DNA of 64,000 nt, from contig JABLXJ010000016.1 of the NCBI GenBank assembly GCA_013178125.1, positions 47,846 through 111,845 on the forward strand, written 5' to 3'. Positions 34,211 through 43,865 of this stretch are shown here, piece after piece. The position numbers and the translations under genes were made by a program. Numbering within the stretch: the stretch's first letter is position 1; each line of letters opens with the position of its first letter. A model generated the notes under the pieces. That model had not been told where the DNA came from, did not search any database, and saw only the letters and a program-made list of their open reading frames with translations. Source of the stretch: Bacillota bacterium. GTDB taxonomy: Bacteria; Bacillota; SHA-98; Ch115; JABLXJ01.

Positions 34211-36276
34211 CAGAGGATCATCCTTTCTCTATCGTTCACCGTGGGGAAAAGGCTGAGGTCCGTGTGAGGTATGAAGAGGCCCGAGACGAATTCATCCATG
34301 AAGTCATTTCCCGCGCTAAGTTCAAGATAGGTCATCCGCCTCGCTATCGCCTCCGCCTCTCGCCGCGCCTTCCTCGAAAGCAGGTAAAGCTCCGCGCCCT
34401 TCACGGACGCGTTGCCCACATAGACGTAGCGCTCCCGCGGCAGGTCGGGCAAGAGCCCGATGCTTATGGCCCGGTCAACATCGAGGTAGTTGCCGAACCC
34501 GCCGGCGATCAGGATCCTGGATATGTCCTCAAGATCCATCCCCACCATCTTTAACAAAACCCTGATTCCCGCGTAGATAGCGGCCTTTGAACGTATCAGG
34601 TTTTTGACATCGCTCTCGGTGATCACAATATCCTCGCTGTTGCCGCTATCCTCCCCCCAGGCCAGCACGAACTCGGGCCCCTCGTCGCCTCGCCGCACCC
34701 GCTGCCCCCGTTGCCTCGTATGCCGCTTACCCTCTCGAGCTCCGTAGGCCGTTCCATAGGCCATATTGCAGGCCATATTGAATGCGCCGTTCCGCTCGAT
34801 CACTCCCGCCCTGCGCAGCGAGGCGAGGCAATCCACGAGCCCGGAGCCGCATATGCCGAGGGGCCTTACCCCCCCAATAACACCGCACCTGACCTCGCCC
34901 GTTTCCGGGTCTATTTCGACCCGCTCTATAGCCCCGCGGACCGCTCTCATCCCAAACTTAACCCCCGCTCCCTCAAAGGCCGGCCCCGCCGAACAGGCGC
35001 ACGCCAGGAGCCAGTCGCGGTTGCCGAGCACCATCTCCCCATTAGTCCCGATATCCACAAGGAGCTGTATCTCACCGGAATTCCCGATCCCGGTGGCGAG
35101 GACGCCCGATGTTATATCTCCCCCTACATAGCTGGCGATCCCGGGAAGGCAGTAAACCAACGCGCCCGGGTGCATCTCCAGTCCGAGCTCACCAGCCCTG
35201 ACGGGCGGCACGAAGCTCGCCGCCGGCACGTAGGGTTCAAGGCGGATGTACCTCGGGACGATCCCGAGGAAAAGGTGGGTCATGGTGGTGTTGCCGGCGC
35301 AGGCCATCGCCCTTATCGCGTCAGGGGCGACCCCCCGCTCCGCGACAGCCTGGGCGATAAGCTCGTTTATCGTGCCAACCACGGCGCCCTGGAGCTCCCG
35401 GAGCCCGGCACCATGTTCGCCCGAACCATGTTCGTCCGCGTATATGATCCGCGAGATCACATCCTCGCCGTAGCGGACCTGCCGGTTGTATGTGCCGCGG
35501 ACATCCACCGTCCGGCCCGTCGAGAGGTCTATAAGGTGAGTGACGACGGTGGTGGTCCCGATGTCCACCGCAAGGCCGTAATAAGGCTCCCCGGCCGCGG
35601 CGGCGCCAGGCAATACCTCTGCAATCTCGAAGCCATTGATCATCTCGGCCAGCGAGACCGTGACCTCCCAGTTTGAATTTCTGAGCACATCCGGGAGGCT
35701 CCGCAACACCCCGAGGCCTGTGTGCAGCAGCCTGGCCCCCTCCTTGAACTCTGCCGCCTGAATAGCAAGGTAGAGCCTGCTCAAATCGCTGGCGTTCTCC
35801 CCGAGGGAGGGCTCGGGCACCTTCACGCGAATCCTCCTGAATACCGGCGTGAGATCCTGCGCAAGGTCCTGGACGGGCCGGCAAGCCCCCCGGGCATCGA
35901 GGACCTGGATCTGGTGCTCGCCGGGCCCGGCAAGCCTGGACGCGGGCGGGATCTCAACCACGACGTCGCCCCGGACTACGGCCTGGCAGGCGAGCACGCG
36001 CAAGTGCCCGCCCTCACCCTCATCCCCTCCCCCGCTCACGCGGGCGGCGACAGGGCAGTCCACCAGGCCGCTTCTCACAATCACCGCGCACCTCCCGCAC
36101 GCGCCGTTTCCGCCGCAGGCGCTCTGAATCTCGATACCAGCGAGGCGGGCCGCCTCAAGGAGGTTCAGTCCTTCTCCTACAGTCACTTTGATATTATCTG
36201 GTAAGAATGTTATCGTACATTCATTTGCGTTGATCTTGTCGCTACTCATATCGTTCATGCCGCCCATATCGCTCAT
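34210..36276 (-). CDS. RACo-type reductive activator of the corrinoid protein (ASKHA ATPase with [2Fe-2S] domain)
   Basis: 688 residues. N-terminal ferredoxin-like domain with CGGNGACGRC and a later Cys (about residues 54, 60, 63, 97). After a linker comes the ASKHA domain (LAVDIGTTTVVTHLIDLSTG, LVDIGTNGEMVLGN, ICGSGLVDCLASLRRAG, ILIAGGFGNYLDVDRAISIGLLPD). It uses ATP to rescue the inactive Co(II) corrinoid of AcsCD to Co(I). Gly/Glu-rich (SGGGDEGEGG) and Arg/Gly-rich (TAYGAREGKRHTRQRGQR) inserts are repeat-derived. Its Met-rich N-terminus MSDMGGMNDMSSD offers several possible starts and no clear ribosome binding site. Confidence 0.92.
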   Translation of the reverse strand: MSDMGGMNDMSSDKINANECTITFLPDNIKVTVGEGLNLLEAARLAGIEIQSACGGNGACGRCAVIVRSGLVDCPVAARVSGGGDEGEGGHLRVLACQAVVRGDVVVEIPPASRLAGPGEHQIQVLDARGACRPVQDLAQDLTPVFRRIRVKVPEPSLGENASDLSRLYLAIQAAEFKEGARLLHTGLGVLRSLPDVLRNSNWEVTVSLAEMINGFEIAEVLPGAAAAGEPYYGLAVDIGTTTVVTHLIDLSTGRTVDVRGTYNRQVRYGEDVISRIIYADEHGSGEHGAGLRELQGAVVGTINELIAQAVAERGVAPDAIRAMACAGNTTMTHLFLGIVPRYIRLEPYVPAASFVPPVRAGELGLEMHPGALVYCLPGIASYVGGDITSGVLATGIGNSGEIQLLVDIGTNGEMVLGNRDWLLACACSAGPAFEGAGVKFGMRAVRGAIERVEIDPETGEVRCGVIGGVRPLGICGSGLVDCLASLRRAGVIERNGAFNMACNMAYGTAYGAREGKRHTRQRGQRVRRGDEGPEFVLAWGEDSGNSEDIVITESDVKNLIRSKAAIYAGIRVLLKMVGMDLEDISRILIAGGFGNYLDVDRAISIGLLPDLPRERYVYVGNASVKGAELYLLSRKARREAEAIARRMTYLELSAGNDFMDEFVSGLFIPHTDLSLFPTVNDRERMIL

Positions 36277-36412
36277 TAATTAATAATCAATCGTCCGAGT
36301 TTGCGCCCATGAATTTCCGCCTCTTTTAGGACTCTCCTCGGGCGGGCGTCTGGCGTCTATGTTGCTCGCATCGATGTATTGTCGCATTGCCATTCCGCAT
36401 TGCTGTTGCCGA

Positions 36413-37798
36413 CTACGCGCTCCACTTCGCCTTCACAAATGAAGGAATCCCTGCGGATTCGCGAGGCCCGACCAGCACCTGCCACCCTGACTTCTCCTCG
36501 AGCTTCCCGCTCATGGCCGCCACATAACCCGGGATGATTACCCTCCGGTGCCTCACCCTGCCCTGAACCTCCGGGGCGCCCAGAGCCTCCGCGATCTTCT
36601 CCGCCGTAAACTTGCCCGCAGCCCACGCAGTAAGAACAGATGTCCCCTCCGTGTCGATGACCAGGAGGTGAGCGGGGATCTTGCTCGCCTCGATATCGCC
36701 CTGTACGGTGAAAAAGGTAAGCGAGAAATTGCTTGTAACATAAAGCGGTGAATCGTCCTTGGGCTCGCCGCCCACGGAATAGAGCTTCGCTTCAACCTGG
36801 ATCGGTTTCTGCGGGTCGGTGTAGATGTTTTGTCGCAGCGTGAGGAGGGGGAGCACGAGCCACGGATAGCGCGACTTCAACACCACTATCCCCGCATATT
36901 TTGCGATATACACGCCCGCCTCCATGGCCTCATGATAGGGGTCGCTGGCCCCGACAAATGCCATGGCGGGGAACCCGAAGGTCCTGAACTTCTTCTTTAT
37001 GGCAAGCCGCCTGATCTGGGTCAGGTCGGCGAGCCGGTCCGCGATCCCCGTCCTCCCCGGATCGAGAACCAGGTCCTTACATCCCGCCTTGATCACCTTG
37101 TCCGCGACGTTCGCAAGCTCATCCAGGCCCTCGCCGCGGACCGCCAGCGGGCAGTTGTACTTCCTGGCGAGCTCCGCCATATCCTTGAGGTTGGCCTGCG
37201 TAGCCGCGTAGATCAACGGTCTCCCGGCCCCTACGGCATCCAGGGCCCTCGCCATAGCAACAGGGTCCTGGCTTATGAGGATGAGCGGCAGCTTCGTGCG
37301 AGATACGATATAAGCGGCGCTCGCCGCGAAGGTAGCCGGGTCCCCTGAATCATTCCGGACTGCTATGAGGTTCACCCTCAATCTCTGGCCAACGCGTTCG
37401 AATTCCAGGCGGTTTACCTGTGAAACAACACCTGCAAGCCCGTCCTGACCCCCGTCCCGGGCCTGGTCCTGGCCCTGGCCCTGGTCACGGCTTAAGGCAT
37501 CGCTCACCTCGAAGGCAAGGCCCGTTTCATGAAAGAATGTCTTGTCGTGCCGGAAAAGCACTGTCTCATCGCCGATATCCAGCTTCGCATCCCCGGTTCC
37601 TATCGTCACAAGCCTGATCGGCGGGGCCGATGCCGACTCCAGGGCCTGGCGCGCCTCGTCGGACACATAGGGGCAGGCATCCAGCGATGCCTTGGCGGCC
37701 GCGAGCTGCATGGCAAAGGCGAGGCACGTCGGCGGCCCGCATTCCCCGCAGTTCTTCTTGGGCAGGAGCTTATAGATTTCTAGACCCGTAAGCCCCAT
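36413..37798 (-). CDS. acsC: AcsC, corrinoid/iron-sulfur protein large subunit
   Basis: 461 residues from ATG 37798, eight bases after GGAGG and giving the standard start MGLTGLEIYKLLPKKNCGECG. The N-terminal [4Fe-4S] domain has Cys 17, 20, 25 and 42; the TIM barrel and C-terminal corrinoid-binding region follow, with CKDLVLDPGRTG and the late GREGT-like VIDTEGTSVLTAWAAGKF segment. Carries the methyl group between AcsE and AcsB. A Gln/Gly/Asp-rich insert (DQGQGQDQARDGGQDG) at about residues 127-142 comes from a CCTGG-type nucleotide repeat near 37436-37495. Confidence 0.95.
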   Translation of the reverse strand: MGLTGLEIYKLLPKKNCGECGPPTCLAFAMQLAAAKASLDACPYVSDEARQALESASAPPIRLVTIGTGDAKLDIGDETVLFRHDKTFFHETGLAFEVSDALSRDQGQGQDQARDGGQDGLAGVVSQVNRLEFERVGQRLRVNLIAVRNDSGDPATFAASAAYIVSRTKLPLILISQDPVAMARALDAVGAGRPLIYAATQANLKDMAELARKYNCPLAVRGEGLDELANVADKVIKAGCKDLVLDPGRTGIADRLADLTQIRRLAIKKKFRTFGFPAMAFVGASDPYHEAMEAGVYIAKYAGIVVLKSRYPWLVLPLLTLRQNIYTDPQKPIQVEAKLYSVGGEPKDDSPLYVTSNFSLTFFTVQGDIEASKIPAHLLVIDTEGTSVLTAWAAGKFTAEKIAEALGAPEVQGRVRHRRVIIPGYVAAMSGKLEEKSGWQVLVGPRESAGIPSFVKAKWSA

Positions 37799-37825
37799 AT
37801 CATACACCTCCTTCGCAACAACTAA

Positions 37826-37860
37826 TAAGCTACTGAGCTACTGAGCTACTGAGCTATATA
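37826..37860. repeat. GCTACTGA short tandem repeat between acsB and acsC
   Basis: AGCTACTG is repeated three to four times head to tail in the 190-bp spacer separating acsB and acsC. It may be inert, but it belongs to the general pattern of short tandem repeats in this window. Confidence 0.7.
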
Positions 37861-37994
37861 AACCTATCTGATCTGAATCAAGTTCGAATCAGATTTGAAC
37901 CAGGGTGTGAAAGTTAAACGGGCTTCTCAGAGAGTTAACCAGACTTCCTCGGGCAGCAATTGCAATGAGCCCTAGCCTAAAAATTAGCCCTCAC

Positions 37995-40115
37995 CTAAAG
38001 AAGAGGCGGCATGCTCAACGCAGGATGGCCCTTTTCTTCGAGGAAGGGCAGCACCTGCTCTATCGTCGTCCCCACCTTCTCATCGGCGATCTTATCGTAA
38101 AAGTCTACAAGGCCGAGCCCCTCGCTCCGTCTCAGGATATCCTCCCTGAGAAATTCCTTCAGCTCTGAAGGCATCCACACTACCCTTGCGAGGCCCCCAT
38201 CAGCCTGTATGAACTTGCGGCTCGCTACATACGCCCTCCCATGGCCCATGAAGCCCGGCGTCTGCACGCCGCCCCCAACTGTCCCGGCGAGGGTCGAGAA
38301 TTTCATCCCGCACGGGGTCTGCCCCGGGTACTCGCGATTCACGATCATCACGCCGTTCGCCTCGGGAAGGATGGCCATGATGCACTCGAAACAGCCGCAG
38401 GACGTCATGGGGTTTTCCATGAGGGTATAGAGGTTCACCGATTCAAGTGTACGATGGGACGCACTATACAAGAACTCGTTCACGCCCTTCCACTGGCCCT
38501 TGACCTCGTCGAGGCACTCACCCTTCAGAATCGGCTGATTGGGCCCGGTTGGCGTTATCTCATACGAGGCCTTGGCGTCGAGCCAGCTCACCGCCCCGCA
38601 GAGCCCGCTCCGCTCGGGAGCCACGATGCACACGTGATTGGGGGCAAACGACTGGCATAGGGTGCAGGAATAGAACGTGTCCACGGCCTCATCCGTGAGG
38701 CCTCGCAGGCGGGCATCCCGCGCGGCATACTTCTTCCGCGCAAGCTCCACATGCTCCAAAACCTGGGCCTCATCGGTCAGGATCGTGACCTGGACGCGGT
38801 CTACAATCGCGGGGAAATCCGACTTGAATTTAGCGTAGAGGATGTCGCCGTAATGCTTGATCTTGAAGCCGCGCGATACCGCATCCTTGCTTATCCTGAG
38901 CCAGCATATATCCCGTTGGGCTATATGCCAGCACCCCTCACAATAGTTTATGAAGTAATGAATGCGCCGCTCCAGGACAGGCTCGAAATCCTCCTGCATC
39001 TTGCGCCCGGCGACATCGACCACAAGGCCCAAGGGCATAGCGGTCCCGGCCGGTATCTCGTCCACATCCGGGCCTACCACGGTGATCCGCCCGTCCTCGA
39101 CCTCGTCCATGGATTTCATCTGGACGAGCTCAAACGCCGGGGACCTCCCTCCGCCGAACTCAACATACATGTCCTCCTTGCGGATTCTCTCGCCCTCGAA
39201 AGCAGGGCCGTAAGTCACGGGAATCGGGATATCCACGATCTTGATCTTGATGTTCCTGAGCTCGAGCGCCGTCTGCACCATCTTCACATAATCCGGCTCG
39301 TAAACGAACTTTCCGGGTATCTCCTCAACCGGCTGGTCGCTGACGACGGGGAAGCCCAGGTGGATAGCGCCAAATTCCGCGGCGATCCTGACCTCGTCCA
39401 GCTCCCCAAGGGCGAGGACAAAGGCATCCACGCGCTCGGCCTGGTATTTCAGCATCTGGTCCCTATTGCCGGGAGGCACATTTCCAAAAGCGAGGCCCGC
39501 CCTCAGCGCGAAGTTGACCGCATGGATGGCCGCCGTAAAATGCCCGAGCGGGAACGCCATGTAGTCGACGCCCAGGCGCATCCCCTCATCGAGGAGTTGC
39601 TCAATGATGTTGTTTACCAGGATGACGAGTATCCCCTTTTTCTGAAGCTCCCTGAAGAGCTGCACGGCCGCCTTCGAATCCTGCGCTTCCCCTATAATGA
39701 CCGCCACGCCCGGGATGGTGTCATCCACAAGCGGGACGCCGAGCTTCCTCAAAACCCCGTCCGAAACGAAGCCCATGTAGGGATCATTATAAGGGGCTAC
39801 CCCATTTATGTATTTCAGAGCCTCGATGATCTCGGCGGCGAACAGCGTGGCCTCCCCGGCGAGCTTCGCATTCTCAAAGGTCGGCTCGTGCCTTATGTTG
39901 GCCTTGAATTTATTCAGGACCTTAGGGAGGTCCCCTATCACCGGGGTTTCCTCGCCGCTCAGGCTCCTTATCACAGGTAGCCTGTATGCCGTATCCGGGT
40001 AAGCCACGGGCCTATCCTCGCCATGGCGCCGTATGGCCTGGTTGAGCAGGATCTCAGCATAGCTTGTGGCGATGATCGAGCCCTCAATGGCCGCCTTGCA
40101 TAATTCTCTGGACAT
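37995..40115 (-). CDS. acsB: AcsB, acetyl-CoA synthase (CODH/ACS alpha subunit)
   Basis: 706 residues from ATG 40115, seven bases after GGAGGG. It contains SYAEILLNQAIRRHGEDRPVAYPDTAYRLPVI near the N-terminus. A-cluster ligands are all present: Cys 484, 487, 496 and 506 (CTLCQSFAPNHVC, GLCGAV) for the [4Fe-4S] cubane side, and Cys-Gly-Cys at about 573-575 (SCGCFEC) binding the distal nickel. It condenses CO, methyl and CoA to acetyl-CoA. Slightly shorter than the Moorella protein at the N-terminus. The start overlaps the upstream flavoprotein gene by about 32 bp. Confidence 0.96.
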   Translation of the reverse strand: MSRELCKAAIEGSIIATSYAEILLNQAIRRHGEDRPVAYPDTAYRLPVIRSLSGEETPVIGDLPKVLNKFKANIRHEPTFENAKLAGEATLFAAEIIEALKYINGVAPYNDPYMGFVSDGVLRKLGVPLVDDTIPGVAVIIGEAQDSKAAVQLFRELQKKGILVILVNNIIEQLLDEGMRLGVDYMAFPLGHFTAAIHAVNFALRAGLAFGNVPPGNRDQMLKYQAERVDAFVLALGELDEVRIAAEFGAIHLGFPVVSDQPVEEIPGKFVYEPDYVKMVQTALELRNIKIKIVDIPIPVTYGPAFEGERIRKEDMYVEFGGGRSPAFELVQMKSMDEVEDGRITVVGPDVDEIPAGTAMPLGLVVDVAGRKMQEDFEPVLERRIHYFINYCEGCWHIAQRDICWLRISKDAVSRGFKIKHYGDILYAKFKSDFPAIVDRVQVTILTDEAQVLEHVELARKKYAARDARLRGLTDEAVDTFYSCTLCQSFAPNHVCIVAPERSGLCGAVSWLDAKASYEITPTGPNQPILKGECLDEVKGQWKGVNEFLYSASHRTLESVNLYTLMENPMTSCGCFECIMAILPEANGVMIVNREYPGQTPCGMKFSTLAGTVGGGVQTPGFMGHGRAYVASRKFIQADGGLARVVWMPSELKEFLREDILRRSEGLGLVDFYDKIADEKVGTTIEQVLPFLEEKGHPALSMPPLL

Positions 40116-41577
40116 TTCGCTTCCCTCCTCCCTCAAAGAATCCGGCCTTCTCGTCTATGAGGTCGATGAATGTAGCAAAGGTAAAGTCGTCGTGAAGAAT
40201 CCGGTATTTGGCGTCGCCGCTTGCGTTGACGTTAACCCGTTTCTTTATAAGGGCGAGCACCACGCCGGCCTTCTCCACCCCGCCGACGAAGATCGCGCCC
40301 TTTATCATCCCGTCCTTCAGGACGAGCTTCCTGTACCAGTTGCCGGGTTTTCTGAGGGAGAGGACCTCAAACCCCTGGCCCCCACGGTCCGCCGGCCCTG
40401 CGTGCTCTCTTGTATGCCCCACCGCCTGCCCTCCAGGCTGACCTCCTGGCCGGCCTCCTACCTGCCCGCTACTTCCAGGTCCAGGCTGCACCCGCGGCGA
40501 TGTGATCCCCATGGAGATCACGGGGACTCCAAACAGCTCCAGGGAATTCATCCCGATGCCCCCGGCATATTCGCGCTCCCTCCCGGCCATGTTGGAGCCG
40601 GCGACCTTGCCCTGCTCCACCGCCTGCGTCCACAGGGCGTTAACCCTCGGGCCTTCGTGAGCCACATCATACCCCTCGGCCACGTCCCCGGCGGCGTAAA
40701 TATCCGGGACCGATGTCCTCATTCGACTGTCTACAAGGATGCCGCGATTGGTCTCGATCCCCGCGCCCAGGGCGAGCCCTATATTCGGCTCGACGCCCTT
40801 CCCGGTCACGACCATCTGGCATTCGATGCGCCTTCCAGTGTTGGTGACGACCCCCTCTACAGAGCCCCTTCCGGAGCTGCCAGTGCTGCCGGTGATCTCC
40901 GCGACATCCGCCCTCGTCTCGATCACGAGGCCGTGCTTCTCAAGGTGATCCCGCAGCATCTCCCCGGCCTCATCATCCACCATCTGCGAGAGGACCCGGC
41001 CCGAGCTCACCAACATATGCACGGCAAGGCCCCTCTCATACAGGGCATGAGCGACCTTCATGCCTACAAGGCCCCCGCCCACGATCACGGCCTTTTTCGA
41101 CCGGCTTGCCCGGGCGAGGATGCGGTTCGCGTCGTTCCATGTGCGGAGGACAAACACCCCATCAAGGTGAGCCCCGGGGATGTCCGGGAGCTTGGCGTTC
41201 CCGCCTGTGGCTATAAGCAGGCGGTCATACGGGACCCTGACTCCGGCGTAGTCCTCCCGGCAGTCACCCGCGTCGGCGTCAAATTCATCTTTAAGAAAAA
41301 CCATTCTCGCCTCAGGGTCTATCCTGACGGCCCTCCGGCCGAGCATCGCCTCAAAACCCATCTCTGAATAATAGCCCGGGCCCCTGAGGCACATATCCCC
41401 CTCGCTTATAGCCCCCGCGATGTAATATGACGTGAGACAGCGAGAATAGAACGGGTGAGGCTCATCCGAGATGATCGTGATACTGGCTTCCGGGTCAAGC
41501 CTCCTTATAGTCTCGGCCGCGCTCACCCCGGCGGCGCTATTCCCTATTATCACGTGCCTGGTGCGCTTTGCACTCAT
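40084..41577 (-). CDS. FAD/NAD(P)-dependent oxidoreductase embedded in the CODH/ACS operon
   Basis: 497 residues. FAD motif HVIIGNSAAGVSAAETIRRLDP at the N-terminus, NAD motif KAVIVGGGLVGMKVAHALYERGL in the middle and IYAAGDVAEGYDV late, as in NADH oxidase/nitrite-reductase-type flavoproteins. An NADH-oxidase-like flavoprotein encoded with CooS and a CooF-like ferredoxin is known from other anaerobes and is thought to pass CO-derived electrons to NAD(P). A Gly/Pro/Gln-rich insert (GQVGGRPGGQPGGQAVG) at about 40380-40490 is repeat-derived. Strong GAGGAGG precedes the ATG. Confidence 0.87.
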   Translation of the reverse strand: MSAKRTRHVIIGNSAAGVSAAETIRRLDPEASITIISDEPHPFYSRCLTSYYIAGAISEGDMCLRGPGYYSEMGFEAMLGRRAVRIDPEARMVFLKDEFDADAGDCREDYAGVRVPYDRLLIATGGNAKLPDIPGAHLDGVFVLRTWNDANRILARASRSKKAVIVGGGLVGMKVAHALYERGLAVHMLVSSGRVLSQMVDDEAGEMLRDHLEKHGLVIETRADVAEITGSTGSSGRGSVEGVVTNTGRRIECQMVVTGKGVEPNIGLALGAGIETNRGILVDSRMRTSVPDIYAAGDVAEGYDVAHEGPRVNALWTQAVEQGKVAGSNMAGREREYAGGIGMNSLELFGVPVISMGITSPRVQPGPGSSGQVGGRPGGQPGGQAVGHTREHAGPADRGGQGFEVLSLRKPGNWYRKLVLKDGMIKGAIFVGGVEKAGVVLALIKKRVNVNASGDAKYRILHDDFTFATFIDLIDEKAGFFEGGGKRNVQRIMQGGH

Positions 41578-41729
41578 CGCGCCTCCTCGCCTCCTCTCTT
41601 TCTCTCCACTACTCCCTTCGCTGCCCTCTTTCCCGACCTCTTCCCTACCTCCCCGCCCTTTTCATCGCCACTCCCACCGCTTCCGCCCCGGCATGCATAG
41701 CTCCAGCTCCGCCCTTACCAGCCCCGGGC

Positions 41730-43772
41730 TTAACCTGCGGCATCGGTGGATGAACCGGCCGCGCCATACAACGCCCCGGCTGCCGCACCACGGGTGAACT
41801 TAAGCCGCCACCTTCGCTCGTCGAGCTTCCGGATGAGCTTCCTGGCGCTCGAGACGGGGTCGGTGTCGAAAATGAAGTAACCGCCATATACATCCTCGGC
41901 TATCTTGGTGACGACCTCGGTCACGAGGCTGCTGCCATAAACGGGAGGAATCACGCCAACATGGGTCGGGAGACCAAGGGCCACGGCCCATGCCCCTATG
42001 GAGACGGCCTTTTCGTTCATTGCCTCGGGCGCCGAGGCCACATAGGGGATGTCGCTGATATCGACCCCCATCTCGTTGGCCACCATCACGGCCAAGTCAA
42101 CGGCGCGGGAATTGTCTACGCATGAGCCCATATGGAATATGAGGGGCAGCCTCACGTTGCGGCTCCCGCTCTCATTCTCGCTCTCGCTTCCGCTTTTGTT
42201 TCCGTTTCCACCCTCGTCCCCGCTTCCACCCATGTCTATAGCCTCATTCAACCTGCCGAGAAACCGTTTCAAGCCCTCGCCTGCATATTTATCTACCGCC
42301 TCAGGCGAAAGGTAGCCAGCCTTCGCGAAAGCCCCCGCCGCGCACCCCGTCGCCACGATGAAGACGTCATGCTTTGCAAGCTCCCGGGCTATGGTGAGGT
42401 GACCCTCATCCTGTTTCGCCTTGGTGTTCGTGCAGCCCGCAAAGAGGGCCATCCCCCGGAGCTCCCCGGACTCTATAGCATCGACGAGGACCCGTATAGG
42501 CCTCTCCCTGTTCACAAGGGAGAATATCTCGAGCATGGCCTCGAGGCTGAACCCCGCGGTGACATCGCTTTTGATATGCGGCACATGGACCTTATCGGGA
42601 TTCCGGCTCTTGTAGGCATCGATTGCGACCCTTACGATCGCCCTGGCATCCTCCCTGGCGCTCGCCTCGCGGAACTCGATGTGGCAGGCGCCCGGGATCT
42701 TGGAGAACGGCATCGTCGTGATAATGCGCGTGTGGAAACACTCCGACAGGGTCTTGATGGCCGGCATTATGCACTGGAAATCCACCACCATGGCGTCGAG
42801 GGCCCCCGTCATTATGGCGAGCTCCTGCGATATGAAGTTGGTGGCAAGGGGCACCCCTTTGCGCATGAGAAGCTCGTTCGCGGTACAGCAGATTCCGACG
42901 ATATTTATCCCCTTCGCCCCCACGGCCCTCGCTTCATCCTCCATCTCACGGGCCACGTCCACCACTATCTCGCTGAGGATCGGCGTGTGGCCGTGCACGG
43001 CGAGATTCACCTTCTCCGGGTCTATCACCCCAAGGTTGGCCTCGCTCCTCACGGGGCGCGGCGTCCCGAAGATAATATCCGTCAAGTCGGTGCTCAGGTG
43101 GCATCCCGCATAATCGGCGAGGGCGCACTTGAGCCCCCCGAAGATGAGGTTTATGGGGTCGGCATCAACCCCCATGAGGGTCCGGTGCATCACCTCGGCG
43201 ATCGCGCCGTTTATGTTCGAAGGCATGATAGCGCACTCCTCAAACTTCCGGACCCTGCCCCCCGTCACTGTGGACCTGACCCATGTACAGGGCTGCTCCT
43301 CAAGCCTTGAAAAGTCCTCAAGTGCGGCGATTGTCACTTCTCTGACAATTTCCTCTACGCGCTTACCCCCCGTCTCGATGCCGAGCCTCTCCGCTATCCT
43401 CCTGGCCTTCTCAGGGTCCGCTATCCTGTAACCCGGAGCGTGGCCGTCCAGGTACGCCAGGAGCGTCAGGGCCACATGCCTCCCATGATCCGAGTGGGCG
43501 GCGGTCCCGCCAGCTATCATCCGGATGAGATTCCTCGAGACGATGGAATAATCCCTCGCCCCGCATATGCCCGCCTTCGCCCCTTCCCCGAACGGGTCGA
43601 TCCTGCAAGGGCCCTGGAGGCAAATCCGGCAGCAAATGCCCAGGTTCCCGAACCCGCAGAGGGGTTCCTGGCTGGCGGCCCTGTCCCAGGCGGTTTCGAG
43701 GCCGTGCGATTGCGCTACCGAGAGCATCTCCTGACTTGCCGGGTCGGCGGATCTCTCCTTATAAATGGACAT
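41730..43772 (-). CDS. cooS: CooS/AcsA, anaerobic Ni-Fe carbon monoxide dehydrogenase catalytic subunit
   Basis: 680 residues. N-terminal B/D cluster cysteines in LCGFGNLGICCRICLQGPCR; C-cluster residues in VHGHTPILSE (His), VGICCTANELLMRKG, VVDFQCIMPA, LFAGCTNTK, VATGCAAGAFAKAG and MGSCVDNSRAVDLAV, so all ligand blocks are present. It reduces CO2 to CO for AcsB or oxidises CO. A Gly/Ser/Glu/Asn-rich insert (GSGDEGGNGNKSGSESENESGS) at about 42160-42240 sits just before the last ligand block and is absent from usual family members. GGAGGATGAG precedes the ATG. Followed by a GA-rich 150-bp spacer. Confidence 0.96.
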   Translation of the reverse strand: MSIYKERSADPASQEMLSVAQSHGLETAWDRAASQEPLCGFGNLGICCRICLQGPCRIDPFGEGAKAGICGARDYSIVSRNLIRMIAGGTAAHSDHGRHVALTLLAYLDGHAPGYRIADPEKARRIAERLGIETGGKRVEEIVREVTIAALEDFSRLEEQPCTWVRSTVTGGRVRKFEECAIMPSNINGAIAEVMHRTLMGVDADPINLIFGGLKCALADYAGCHLSTDLTDIIFGTPRPVRSEANLGVIDPEKVNLAVHGHTPILSEIVVDVAREMEDEARAVGAKGINIVGICCTANELLMRKGVPLATNFISQELAIMTGALDAMVVDFQCIMPAIKTLSECFHTRIITTMPFSKIPGACHIEFREASAREDARAIVRVAIDAYKSRNPDKVHVPHIKSDVTAGFSLEAMLEIFSLVNRERPIRVLVDAIESGELRGMALFAGCTNTKAKQDEGHLTIARELAKHDVFIVATGCAAGAFAKAGYLSPEAVDKYAGEGLKRFLGRLNEAIDMGGSGDEGGNGNKSGSESENESGSRNVRLPLIFHMGSCVDNSRAVDLAVMVANEMGVDISDIPYVASAPEAMNEKAVSIGAWAVALGLPTHVGVIPPVYGSSLVTEVVTKIAEDVYGGYFIFDTDPVSSARKLIRKLDERRWRLKFTRGAAAGALYGAAGSSTDAAG

Positions 43773-43865
43773 TTAGCCTCATCCTCCTTTCCCAATGATG
43801 AATACAAGAAGTATAATGAGAATCAATATTATGGGGTTACGGAGCAGGAAAGCCCTTGCATCCTA

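Noticed and set aside
37870..37915. tRNA-like T-arm (GTTCGAATC)
   Set aside because: No acceptor stem, D-arm or anticodon stem around it; it is part of a small inverted repeat in the acsB-acsC spacer.
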